From positions 310,001 to 374,000 of the forward strand of contig VCCI02000003.1 in the NCBI GenBank assembly GCA_005938025.2: DNA of 64,000 bases. Direction: 5' to 3'. The notes under the pieces were generated by a model that saw only the letters and a program-made list of their open reading frames with translations, searched no databases and had not been told where the DNA came from. Made by a program: the position numbers and the translations under genes. This DNA is from Inquilinus sp. KBS0705. GTDB taxonomy: Bacteria; Bacteroidota; Bacteroidia; Sphingobacteriales; Sphingobacteriaceae. Below are positions 50,511 through 58,467 of this stretch, one piece after another; positions within the stretch are counted from its first letter, which is position 1; each line of letters starts with the position of its first letter.

Positions 50511-51221
50511 TTAAAACATTTTTTTGCGTACCATTTCCATAAATCCTTCTCTGAATTTATCGCTTACCGGTATTTGTTTAGCGCCTATATAAATATGGTT
50601 GTCCTGTACCTTATTGAGCAATTTAGTATTTACAATGTAGGAATTGTGTACCCTTACAAAGGGTGCGGGTAATTGCTCTTCAATATCTTTTAAACGGCGG
50701 TATATCAGTAATTCTTCCGTGCCGGTAACCAGGCGCACATATTCTTTTTCACCTTCAAAATAGAGTACTTCATCAAGCAATAGCTTCCTTAAGGTTTTGC
50801 CTGTTTTTACAAAAAAGTAATCATCGTCGGCCCTGGCTTCGGTTTGGTTGCCAACCACTTGTTTGCTAAAAGCTGCCTCTATTTTTTGAATAGCTGCCAA
50901 AAAACGTTTAAGTGTTATTGGCTTTAACAGGTAATCTATTGTATTAAAGGCATAACTATCCGCGGCGTGTTCGGCATAGGCGGTAGTAAATATAATTTTA
51001 GTTTCCTTGGGCAACAGGCCAGCCAGCTCCATGCCGGTAAGATGCGGCATGTTGATGTCTAAAAATATAAAATCGACCGGGTGTTTCTTCAAAAAGTCTA
51101 TAGCTTCTAAAGCATTGTAACATTTGCCTAAAAGCTGCCATTGTGTAGTTTGGGCAATCAGTACCTCAAGCAGGTTTACCGCGTTAGGCTCATCATCAAT
51201 AATAATGCACTTTAAGCTCAT
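50511..51221 (-). CDS. LytTR-family response regulator
   Basis: A 236-residue regulator. The receiver domain has the acidic cluster IIDDEPN, the phospho-acceptor Asp in FIFLDINMPHLTG, and the switch Lys in LLKPITLKR. A LytTR DNA-binding domain follows at about residues 135-236 (FFVKTGKTLRKLLLDEVLYFEGEKEYVRLV and the closing IPVSDKFREGFMEMV). The pair with the kinase upstream (ATGA overlap) makes a complete two-component system. LytTR proteins read imperfect direct repeats; a candidate is described at 52280. Confidence 0.95.
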   Translation of the reverse strand: MSLKCIIIDDEPNAVNLLEVLIAQTTQWQLLGKCYNALEAIDFLKKHPVDFIFLDINMPHLTGMELAGLLPKETKIIFTTAYAEHAADSYAFNTIDYLLKPITLKRFLAAIQKIEAAFSKQVVGNQTEARADDDYFFVKTGKTLRKLLLDEVLYFEGEKEYVRLVTGTEELLIYRRLKDIEEQLPAPFVRVHNSYIVNTKLLNKVQDNHIYIGAKQIPVSDKFREGFMEMVRKKMF

Positions 51222-52234
51222 GCCAGTGGTATGTTTAACGAAGCTGTAAAAACCGTCCCATTATTTTCTATATCCATATCAAACGCTTTACCATACAATA
51301 ATACCAATCGTTTGCGCAAGTTTTGAATGCCAAAACCGGTGGATGGTGCATTAACTTTTTGTGGGATGGTATTGCTGGTGGTAAACAGCAGGCGGTTATC
51401 TAACTGCGATAGTTTTATCTCTATTTTATTTTGGCTGCTGCTTTTATCAATTCCGTGTTTAAAAATATTCTCAACAAAGGTCATCAGCAACATGGGCGGC
51501 AGGCTCACTGTTGTATCGCAGGTATTGGTGAAGGTAATATCAATAGCATACCTGATGCGTATTTTTTCGAGTGCTATATAGTTTTCTAAAAACTGTACCT
51601 CGGTATTTATTGATACCTTTTGTTTAGGGCTCTCATCTACAAAATAGCGCATAATGTCCGATAGGCGCTCAATCAGCGCCGCGGTACGTGGGGCTTCCAG
51701 GTAGGCTTCGTAATAAATATTATTAAGGGTGTTAAACAAAAAATGCGGCTGTACCTGCGATTTTAACAGGTTAAGCTCGGCCTCATTCTTTTGCGCTAAT
51801 ATATCTTCCGATTGCTGCTTTAGTGTGAAGTAGGCAATGGCTATGCGAAACACAAAGCTGAGCAAGAATATCATTACCCCGCCTATTGTGATACTTATAA
51901 AAGCTTTAAGCGTCATTGCTTCGGGGTGTTTGGCAAAAAGTATGTTATATACCCCCATGGTTATAAAACCACGCAATGCACCTATTACAAGCAGGAATAC
52001 AACTACCGAAACTATATACAATAGCAATTGCCCCTCTTGATAAAACCGGGGAAACAGAAACAAAATATTGCCATAAACAATGGCGGCATAAAAGCAGGTA
52101 TATATTATTGCATAAACGGTTGCCTGCACAAAGCCATCCATGGTTATCAGCGATAGCATGAGGACTAAAAATACAAACACCCAAACCAGCCACTGTAGTT
52201 GTGCAATAGTGGGTTTACCCTTAAACAATAACAT
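51218..52234 (-). CDS. Sensor histidine kinase (His_kinase/LytS type)
   Basis: A 338-residue membrane kinase. Four hydrophobic segments occupy about residues 10-140 and there is no large periplasmic loop, so it probably senses within or near the membrane. The phospho-accepting His is in QVQPHFLFNTLNNIYYEA (about 175-190), followed by the His_kinase domain (LIERLSDIMRYFVDESPK) and an ATPase region with LMTFVENIFKHGI (N box) and STGFGIQNLRKRL (G box). It overlaps the LytTR regulator by four bases. The stimulus is unknown. Confidence 0.93.
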   Translation of the reverse strand: MLLFKGKPTIAQLQWLVWVFVFLVLMLSLITMDGFVQATVYAIIYTCFYAAIVYGNILFLFPRFYQEGQLLLYIVSVVVFLLVIGALRGFITMGVYNILFAKHPEAMTLKAFISITIGGVMIFLLSFVFRIAIAYFTLKQQSEDILAQKNEAELNLLKSQVQPHFLFNTLNNIYYEAYLEAPRTAALIERLSDIMRYFVDESPKQKVSINTEVQFLENYIALEKIRIRYAIDITFTNTCDTTVSLPPMLLMTFVENIFKHGIDKSSSQNKIEIKLSQLDNRLLFTTSNTIPQKVNAPSTGFGIQNLRKRLVLLYGKAFDMDIENNGTVFTASLNIPLA

Positions 52235-52279
52235 GCTTAAAAGTACAAAGCTTTTTTATTGTAGCCCATGCTTTTAAAC

Positions 52280-52333
52280 AAAGGGGTGTATTTATTCAAT
52301 CAATTGCCGTAAATGTTAAATAAAGGGGTGTAT
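52280..52333. promoter_or_regulatory. Direct repeat AAAGGGGTGTAT x2, candidate operator
   Basis: AAAGGGGTGTAT occurs at 52280-52291 and 52322-52333, exactly 42 bases apart, about four helical turns, in the divergent region between the kinase gene and the secreted DUF3108-like gene. A related GGTGTATA is at 53342 before the next gene. The spacing and placement suggest a binding site for the LytTR regulator; inference only. Confidence 0.5.
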
Positions 52334-52458
52334 AGCTGTAAAAAGCTGATCGGTTAAATATACCAGCCCGATAGTTGAAATTATTTGACAGGTGTTTTGG
52401 CAACAGGCAGTTTTGTTGTAATAAACAAAGGCTTAACCAAATCCATAAAAAAAAGATC

Positions 52459-53271
52459 ATGAAAATTTTATCAACAGCGGCTATTATATACACTACGCTT
52501 GCAACCTTGTTTTTATCAGCCCGGCCACAATCCGCATCGGCACAAACAGATACCATCAGGTTAGCAGATAAGCGCCTGAACACGGCTGCATTAAAACCCG
52601 GTACGCGCCAATATTTGGTTTACTTCCAAAACCCTAAAAAGCAAAAAAGCCTGAGTTTTATGCTTTGGCTGCGCAATACACAAATATCAAACCGCGACGG
52701 GCAAAAAGTGTTTATAACCACCCAGCACTGGTATGGTAACGATAGCACCAGCTACCGCGAGGCATATTCGGTAAACCGACTGAGCGATTTTGCACCCATA
52801 TATCATTCAGAAACTATTGCTAATAAAAACAGGGCGTATAATTGGGCGGCCAATAAAATAACAGGCGCCGATAGCGCAGCCACCAATACCGTTAAAAACT
52901 TTGCGCTTGATTTTAAAGAGCCTACCCTAAACTGGAATTTGGACATAGAAACTTTTGAAATGCTGCCACTTGCAGCAGGTAAAACATTTGCTATTAATTT
53001 TTATGATACGGGCAGCATACCACCGGCCTATGTATTATACAAAGTAACAGGCAGCGAGATAGTAACCACCCTTGATAACCAAAAGATTGACTGCTGGAAA
53101 CTGTTTAACGAAAGCGATTACCAGGGCAGGCACTTTACCGAAACTTTTTGGATAAGCAAGAAAGGCCATGAATTATTAAAAGAAGAAGATACTTTTAACG
53201 GTGGCTACCGTTACAAAATTAAGATGCCCGGCCTTACGCCTGATGTAGCAGAAAGATTTAAGGTGAAATAA
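52459..53271 (+). CDS. Secreted DUF3108-like protein
   Basis: A 270-residue protein with signal peptide MKILSTAAIIYTTLATLFLSARPQSASAQ. The start at 52459 is preferred over an in-frame codon at 52375. The body is rich in beta strands: TFEMLPLAAGKTFAINFYDTG, VLYKVTGSEIVTTLDNQKIDCWKLF and FTETFWISKKGHELLKEED give a barrel or lipocalin-like profile, as in DUF3108 and related outer-surface proteins. It is divergent from the two-component pair, with a duplicated box between them. No ligand known. Confidence 0.75.
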   Translation: MKILSTAAIIYTTLATLFLSARPQSASAQTDTIRLADKRLNTAALKPGTRQYLVYFQNPKKQKSLSFMLWLRNTQISNRDGQKVFITTQHWYGNDSTSYREAYSVNRLSDFAPIYHSETIANKNRAYNWAANKITGADSAATNTVKNFALDFKEPTLNWNLDIETFEMLPLAAGKTFAINFYDTGSIPPAYVLYKVTGSEIVTTLDNQKIDCWKLFNESDYQGRHFTETFWISKKGHELLKEEDTFNGGYRYKIKMPGLTPDVAERFKVK

Positions 53272-53341
53272 TGTTGCCGGTATTAACAAATCATAAATAT
53301 TTTAATGTGGTGTAGGGGTAAGGCATATTAACATTGTATTA

Positions 53342-53366
53342 GGTGTATAAATAAAAAATATACACC
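53342..53366. promoter_or_regulatory. GGTGTATA/TATACACC inverted repeat at the start of the DUF6134 gene
   Basis: GGTGTATA (53342-53349) and TATACACC (53359-53366) are exact reverse complements with a nine-base A-rich spacer; the ATG follows one base later. It could be a protein operator or an RNA hairpin that shields the start codon. It shares GGTGTAT with the boxes at 52285 and 52327. Confidence 0.55.
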
Positions 53367-53367
53367 A

Positions 53368-54033
53368 ATGATAATAGCTTTAGTAACATGGTTGTTTAAG
53401 AAATATGCCATGCCGGCCATTAGCCGATATAAAAAAATGCCTGCTAAAGGCGCAGCAGCCATACTGTTAATGCTGTTGGCAACTACAAGTGCGTTTGCCC
53501 AGGAACAAACTACCAAATACAATGTTATGCGGGGTGGCAAGGTAATAGGCCATCTGGACCTTTACCAAAAGCGCAACGGCGATGATGTATACCTTAAAAT
53601 GATATCGGAAGTAAAGGTTAAATTTATTTTTAGCGTTAAGGTAGATTGCAACGAGGAATCATTATTTCAGAATGGAAAACTGATTAACTCGCGGGTATTG
53701 CGTAAGGTGAACGATAAGCAAAAGGCCGACAGGCAAACACGTGCGGTAGGCGATGGCTACCAAACGCTTGCCGAAGGCAAAACCGGCGAACAGGTTACCC
53801 CAAAAGCTATAAACGCCAACCTGATGCTGCTATACACGCACGAGCCCGAAAACAACACGCAGGTATATTCCGACAATTTTCAGCAGTTTTTAAAGGTAAA
53901 GCAAACCGGTAACCACGTATACCGTATAGACCTGCCCGACGGTAATTATAACTACTACTCGTATACTAATGGTATTTGCAGCAAGGTTGATATTCATCAC
54001 TCGTTATACACTATTCAAATTCAGCTGGCCTAA
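53368..54033 (+). CDS. DUF6134-family exported protein
   Basis: A 221-residue protein. A basic N-terminal stretch precedes a hydrophobic signal at about residues 24-44 (AAAILLMLLATTSAFAQ); the ATG at 53437 (MPAKGAA) is an alternative start giving a normal signal peptide. The mature part TTKYNVMRGGKVIGHLDLYQKRNGDDVYLKM... is strand-rich and of the DUF6134 type, probably periplasmic, with no enzymatic motif. It ends 14 bases before the ECF sigma gene and is probably the first gene of that operon. Confidence 0.75.
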   Translation: MIIALVTWLFKKYAMPAISRYKKMPAKGAAAILLMLLATTSAFAQEQTTKYNVMRGGKVIGHLDLYQKRNGDDVYLKMISEVKVKFIFSVKVDCNEESLFQNGKLINSRVLRKVNDKQKADRQTRAVGDGYQTLAEGKTGEQVTPKAINANLMLLYTHEPENNTQVYSDNFQQFLKVKQTGNHVYRIDLPDGNYNYYSYTNGICSKVDIHHSLYTIQIQLA

Positions 54034-54047
54034 TAAAGCAAAAGGTT

Positions 54048-54674
54048 ATGAATTTGAGCGCTAAAGCCGTTATATTTAACGCATATTTTCACCAGTTAAC
54101 AGTGGAATACAGCGATAGCACGGTTATAACTTTATTAAAGCAGGGCAGCGAGAAGGTATTTGAAAAGGTATTTAAAGACCATTTTAAAACCCTGCACAGC
54201 TATGCATACACTTTTTTAAAAGATGACGAGTTGGCCGAAGAGGTTGTACAAAATGTATTTTGCCGTATTTGGGAGAGGCGCGAACAACTAAAGACAGATG
54301 GCTCGATAAAAGCTTATTTATACAGATCGGTACATAACGAATGCCTTAACTACATCAAACATCAAAAGGTTAAGGCCGGTTTCCAGGTGTATTATGCTGC
54401 AGAGATGGAACAATCAGAAGATAATTCATCCAAAAAAGTAATGGCCAACGAGCTGGAGAAGCATATACAAAAAGCCATGAGCGAGTTGCCGCAGCAATGT
54501 CGCATCATTTTCCAGATGAGCCGCTTTGACCAATTAAAGTACCAGCAAATAGCCGATGAGATGGGCCTATCCATTAAAACCATCGAAAACCAAATGGGCA
54601 AAGCCTTAAAGTTGATGCGCTTAAAGCTGGCCGAATTTTTAACCCTATTATTTGTTTTATTTATTAGCAGATGA
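54048..54674 (+). CDS. ECF sigma factor, Bacteroides expansion family
   Basis: A 208-residue sigma factor: region 2 (VFKDHFKTLHSYAYTFLKDDELAEEVVQNVFCRIWERR) and region 4 with HTH (QLKYQQIADEMGLSIKTIENQMGKALKLMRLKL). The C-terminus adds a hydrophobic run (FLTLLFVLFISR), unusual for a cytoplasmic sigma and typical of this expansion family. Its stop overlaps the FecR gene start by four bases. Such sigma/FecR pairs normally drive genes for TonB-dependent uptake; here the following gene is not a TonB receptor. Confidence 0.93.
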   Translation: MNLSAKAVIFNAYFHQLTVEYSDSTVITLLKQGSEKVFEKVFKDHFKTLHSYAYTFLKDDELAEEVVQNVFCRIWERREQLKTDGSIKAYLYRSVHNECLNYIKHQKVKAGFQVYYAAEMEQSEDNSSKKVMANELEKHIQKAMSELPQQCRIIFQMSRFDQLKYQQIADEMGLSIKTIENQMGKALKLMRLKLAEFLTLLFVLFISR

Positions 54675-55645
54675 GTAAAAGCGATACCCATATGAACGAT
54701 GATCTGCTGGTGAAATACCTGGTTGGCGAAGCTACGCCCGCCGAAAGCATGCAGGTGCAGGATTGGATAGCCGCTGCTGACGAAAACCGTGTACACTATC
54801 AGCAACTTAAAACCATTTGGGACCAAAGCCTGCAAATCGCTGCTACGCGTAATGTGGATGAAGATGCAGCATACGCGCGTTTACAAAGCCGTATAAAAAG
54901 TAGTCCACAAAACGGCGCTGTTGTTAGGCCTATGTTTACACCAAAGTGGGCATCAATAGCGGCATCTATTATAGTAATATGCACTATTGGCTACTTTGCC
55001 TTCAACTATTTTAACAGGGTTACCATAGTAACCCTGCAAAGCCAAAACGCGGTAGTTACACAAACCCTGCCCGATGGATCAGTAGTTACGCTTAACGCCA
55101 TGTCTAAGCTGGCCTACCCAAAAAACTTTAAGGGCAGCACCCGCCAGGTGCGTTTATTAGGTGAGGCATTTTTTAAAGTCACTAAAGATAAAACGAAGCC
55201 ATTTATAATAAGGGTAAACGATGTAACGGTTAAGGTGGTGGGTACGTTTTTCAATATAAAAAGCAGGGAGGGTAAAACCGAAGTGGTGGTGCAAACCGGT
55301 ATTGTTAAGGTAAGCAAGGCGCAAAACAGCGTTACCTTAACCCCTGGCGAAAAAACAGAGGTAGTTAAAGGCAGCAGTAATTTATTAAAGCAAACCATAA
55401 GCGGCAACCTGTATAGCTATTATGTAAATAAGAAATTGGTGTGTAACCAAACACCGTTAGCAGACCTGGTAAAGGCGCTAAACCAGATATACGGAGCTGA
55501 TATTGTGATAGCCAATCCTAAAATAGAGCAATTGCCTATTACCACTGTTTTTAAAGACCAAACCCTTGCGCAAACGCTTATGGTTGTTGAAGAAACATTT
55601 AATATTTCGGTTGAGCGCAAAAATGGCCGTATCATCCTTAAATAA
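54671..55645 (+). CDS. FecR-family anti-sigma regulator
   Basis: A 324-residue membrane protein. The N-terminal cytoplasmic part (YLVGEATPAESMQVQDWIAAADENR) resembles the FecR N-terminus that binds sigma; a single membrane helix lies at about 97-115 (IAASIIVICTIGYFAFNYF), the FecR domain follows (about 125-225; TLPDGSVVTLNAMSKLAYP, RQVRLLGEAFFKVTKDKTKPFII), and a DUF4974 domain (about 255-324) closes the periplasmic side. It should pass a signal from an STN domain partner to the sigma factor, and the next gene has an STN domain. Confidence 0.94.
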   Translation: MSKSDTHMNDDLLVKYLVGEATPAESMQVQDWIAAADENRVHYQQLKTIWDQSLQIAATRNVDEDAAYARLQSRIKSSPQNGAVVRPMFTPKWASIAASIIVICTIGYFAFNYFNRVTIVTLQSQNAVVTQTLPDGSVVTLNAMSKLAYPKNFKGSTRQVRLLGEAFFKVTKDKTKPFIIRVNDVTVKVVGTFFNIKSREGKTEVVVQTGIVKVSKAQNSVTLTPGEKTEVVKGSSNLLKQTISGNLYSYYVNKKLVCNQTPLADLVKALNQIYGADIVIANPKIEQLPITTVFKDQTLAQTLMVVEETFNISVERKNGRIILK

Positions 55646-55661
55646 CACATTGCCTACATTA

Positions 55662-57392
55662 ATGCATAAAATTAACCGCTGGCTGTTTGTTGGTTTGCTT
55701 GTTACACTGTTACCGGCGGTAAGCAACAGCCTGTTTGCACAGGGTACACTGGCCCGCAACATATCTATACATGTAAAAGGCCAGCGTTTAGGCACGGTGT
55801 TAAAAACCATGGAGGAGCGGGGTAACTTTTACTTTTCGTATAACAGCAATATTGTTAAAAGGGACAGCCTGGTTACCATTGATGCCGACAACTGGACGGT
55901 AAAAGAAGTGCTGGACCGTATGCTGAGCAACCGTTTCGAGTACAAACAAGCCAATAACTTTATTATCCTGCGTTATGCGCCCCTGCACCTGGATCTTACC
56001 ACCCAAAAATCGGCTGCGGAGGGCAGCGAGTATGTAATAAATGGTTTTGTAAGCGACGAGCAGAGCGGCAAAAAACTGCCTAACGCAAGTGTGTACGAGC
56101 GTAACCTGTTACAATCGGCCTTAACGGACGAGAATGGTTATTTTGAACTGCGCGTAAAAAACGAAGGCGCGCAGGTACAGCTAACCATCAGTAAAGAATT
56201 ATATAAGGATACCACCATTAACTTTTTAAGCGAAGTTAACGTAACTAAACAGGGCGGGCGCAGCGCTTTGTATTATGCCCTTAACGATGACCCTGAAGGA
56301 ATAGAGACTACATCGATCGGACGTATGTTCCTCTCTACCGCACGGCAAATACAAGCTGTAAACCTGCGGGGGCTTATAGCTAATGCGCCGTTTCAGGCTT
56401 CGGCAATACCCAATGTAAGCACCCATGGCGAAATGAATGGCCAAATTGTAAACACCGTATCGCTTAATGCGGTTGGTGGCTACAATGCAGGTGTAGATGG
56501 CTTTGAACTGGGTATTATTTTTAATCTTGATAAAGGTGATGTGCGCAGCGTGCAGTTGGCCGGTGTGTTTAACGTGGTGGGCGGTTCGGTAGGTGGTTTT
56601 CAGTTGGGTGGGCTATACAATAATGTGCTGGGTAATGTAAACGGGGTGCAGCTGGCTATTTTGCATAACAGCGTTAAAAAGAATTTAAATGGCGCGCAGC
56701 TCAGTTTATACAACCACGTAAGGGGCAAAGCCGATGGCATACAAATAGCGCCCCTGGGTAACATTGTAAATAAAAATGTTGACGGTATACAAATAGCCGG
56801 ACTCGCTAATATAGACCACGCCAAATTTGAGGGCGTGCAGATAGGGCTTTTTAATTACACCAAAAACCTGCGCGGTATGCAAATAGGCCTGGTAAATATT
56901 GCCGATACCTCGTCGGGCTTTAGCCTGGGGCTGATCAACTACGCGCGCAACGGATATTTTAAAATAAGCCTGCTGGCTAACGAAACGCTTAACGCTAACC
57001 TGGCCATCAAATCGGGCAGCCGGAATTTTTATACCATTTATACCGGTGGGGCAAGGCTAAACCCGGATAGCAAAATATATGGCTTTGGTATGGGCTTTGG
57101 TACTTTAACAGGCAAGGGCACAGTAGCCTTTAACCCCGAAATAAGCAGCCGATACCTGTATGAAGGCACCTGGCGATATGCTAACTTTTTAAACCGGCTA
57201 GATGCTAATATTAACGTAAGGCTGGCCAAGCGTATAACCCTATTGGCGGGCCCATCGGTAAACTTTTACTATACCGAGCAGGGCACTGCTATTAATAGTT
57301 ACGCGCTGGCGCAAAACCTGCAACACAATTTTAGTGCAAGCACCCGGCAGTTTTGGTGGGTAGGCTGGAACGTAGGGTTAAATTTCTTTTAA
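55662..57392 (+). CDS. STN/carboxypeptidase-regulatory surface protein with repeat barrel
   Basis: A 576-residue protein; the ATG at 55662 gives a signal peptide ending SLFAQ. An STN signal-input domain spans about residues 30-110 (LGTVLKTMEERGNFYFSYNSN). A carboxypeptidase-regulatory-like domain follows (about 120-200, VINGFVSDEQSGKKLPNASVYE). About 265-430 is a run of short units such as GNVNGVQLAILHNSV, KADGIQIAPLGNIV and NVDGIQIAGLANI, resembling LA_2272-type surface repeats. The last 140 residues look like a beta-rich outer-membrane domain. No TonB box, plug or SusC barrel is present. It probably signals to FecR; inference from order. Confidence 0.8.
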   Translation: MHKINRWLFVGLLVTLLPAVSNSLFAQGTLARNISIHVKGQRLGTVLKTMEERGNFYFSYNSNIVKRDSLVTIDADNWTVKEVLDRMLSNRFEYKQANNFIILRYAPLHLDLTTQKSAAEGSEYVINGFVSDEQSGKKLPNASVYERNLLQSALTDENGYFELRVKNEGAQVQLTISKELYKDTTINFLSEVNVTKQGGRSALYYALNDDPEGIETTSIGRMFLSTARQIQAVNLRGLIANAPFQASAIPNVSTHGEMNGQIVNTVSLNAVGGYNAGVDGFELGIIFNLDKGDVRSVQLAGVFNVVGGSVGGFQLGGLYNNVLGNVNGVQLAILHNSVKKNLNGAQLSLYNHVRGKADGIQIAPLGNIVNKNVDGIQIAGLANIDHAKFEGVQIGLFNYTKNLRGMQIGLVNIADTSSGFSLGLINYARNGYFKISLLANETLNANLAIKSGSRNFYTIYTGGARLNPDSKIYGFGMGFGTLTGKGTVAFNPEISSRYLYEGTWRYANFLNRLDANINVRLAKRITLLAGPSVNFYYTEQGTAINSYALAQNLQHNFSASTRQFWWVGWNVGLNFF

Positions 57393-57393
57393 C

Positions 57394-57675
57394 TCAATCA
57401 TCCACCTCAACATCGCCCAGTTTAATGATGTTGTGGTCTATCAGTATCTTTACCAGTTTATCCATCGAAAAATCAAGCGGCAGATCAAAGCAGGTGTAGG
57501 AGTCGTTGGTTTTAACACGGCAAAGCTCGCGGGTAAATTCAAACACCAGCCCGCTAAAAATGCCCGAAACAACGGCTACCGTATTGCTATCAATAAACCT
57601 GAAGCTATTACGCGTTTTGCTAAAAAAGCTGCATAAGCTTTTTATATGCCTGTATGTAATTATCGACCGTACCAT
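57394..57675 (-). CDS. Uncharacterised small protein coupled to an SDR gene
   Basis: A 93-residue protein starting at an ATG that shares its first base with the SDR stop (TAATG), so it is likely translated by coupling. Residues 28-45 are hydrophobic (SNTVAVVSGIFSGLVFE), followed by a polar C-terminus (FDLPLDFSMDKLVKILID). No family recognised. It is convergent with the STN gene, with one base between the stops. Confidence 0.5.
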   Translation of the reverse strand: MVRSIITYRHIKSLCSFFSKTRNSFRFIDSNTVAVVSGIFSGLVFEFTRELCRVKTNDSYTCFDLPLDFSMDKLVKILIDHNIIKLGDVEVDD

Positions 57676-58466
57676 TAGCTTTTCAAAATTACTTTTAACC
57701 GGCTTTTGATGATGTTATATTTAACAAAAGTGGGTAAAATACTGTTCAATAAAACCATTAATTTATTTATCATGCCGGGTATAATTTCTTTCTTACCCTT
57801 TAGCAAACCATCAATAGCTATTTTGGCCACATCTTCGGCCTCAAAAATAGTAGCGCGCGATATTCCCGTTAGCGTATTGTTCATTACCAAAAGTTCGGGC
57901 TTGGTATTTATGCCGCCTGGGCTAAGCAGGCTTATTTTTATATTACTGCCGGCAAGCTCCAGTTGCAGGCATTTGGTAAAGTAGCGTATAAAGCATTTGG
58001 TAGCGCCGTACACTTGCTTTTTGGGCACCACAAATAAACCGCCCAGGCTGCCAACATTTAGCAGGTAGGTGGTAACCGTTTCATCGGCCTGCTCTAAAAA
58101 TAATCGTGTTAGCAAAACCGGGGTGAGCACATTCAGCTCTATTTGTTTTTTATAAAAGCCTATACCTTTTTGGTTAAACCAATCCCAATTGCCCAGCCCG
58201 GCATTGTTTATCAGCATGTGGGCCTTTAGGTTTTTTGCCTGCAGATGTGTAAATATGGCAGGGTAGCTATCCGTATCGGTAAGGTCCAACTCAAGCGCGT
58301 CAATCCTCACGGCAAAGTTTTTACGGATGTAGCTGGCCAGGTGGGGCAGGCCCGAGTGTGGCAGGGCCACCAGCACCAGGTTAATATTGCGTTTAGCCAG
58401 TTCAATAGCTAACGATTTGCCAAGGCCTTCGCTGGCGCCGGTTACAATGGCGGTTAATGCGGTCAT
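57675..58466 (-). CDS. SDR-family oxidoreductase
   Basis: A 263-residue Rossmann protein. TGASEGLGKSLAIEL is the NAD(P) motif, NNAGLGN the structural turn, LNVGSLGG carries the catalytic Ser, and YGATKCF (Y-x3-K) is intact. It is classical-type, 3-oxoacyl reductase-like, with no substrate call. Its start is one base from the end of the epimerase gene and its stop overlaps the small downstream gene, so three genes are coupled. Confidence 0.9.
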   Translation of the reverse strand: MTALTAIVTGASEGLGKSLAIELAKRNINLVLVALPHSGLPHLASYIRKNFAVRIDALELDLTDTDSYPAIFTHLQAKNLKAHMLINNAGLGNWDWFNQKGIGFYKKQIELNVLTPVLLTRLFLEQADETVTTYLLNVGSLGGLFVVPKKQVYGATKCFIRYFTKCLQLELAGSNIKISLLSPGGINTKPELLVMNNTLTGISRATIFEAEDVAKIAIDGLLKGKKEIIPGMINKLMVLLNSILPTFVKYNIIKSRLKVILKS

Positions 58467-58467
58467 G

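Noticed and set aside
53272..53367. Separate small gene between the DUF3108-like and DUF6134 genes
   Set aside because: Only the inverted repeat and an A/T-rich stretch are present; no frame with a plausible start.
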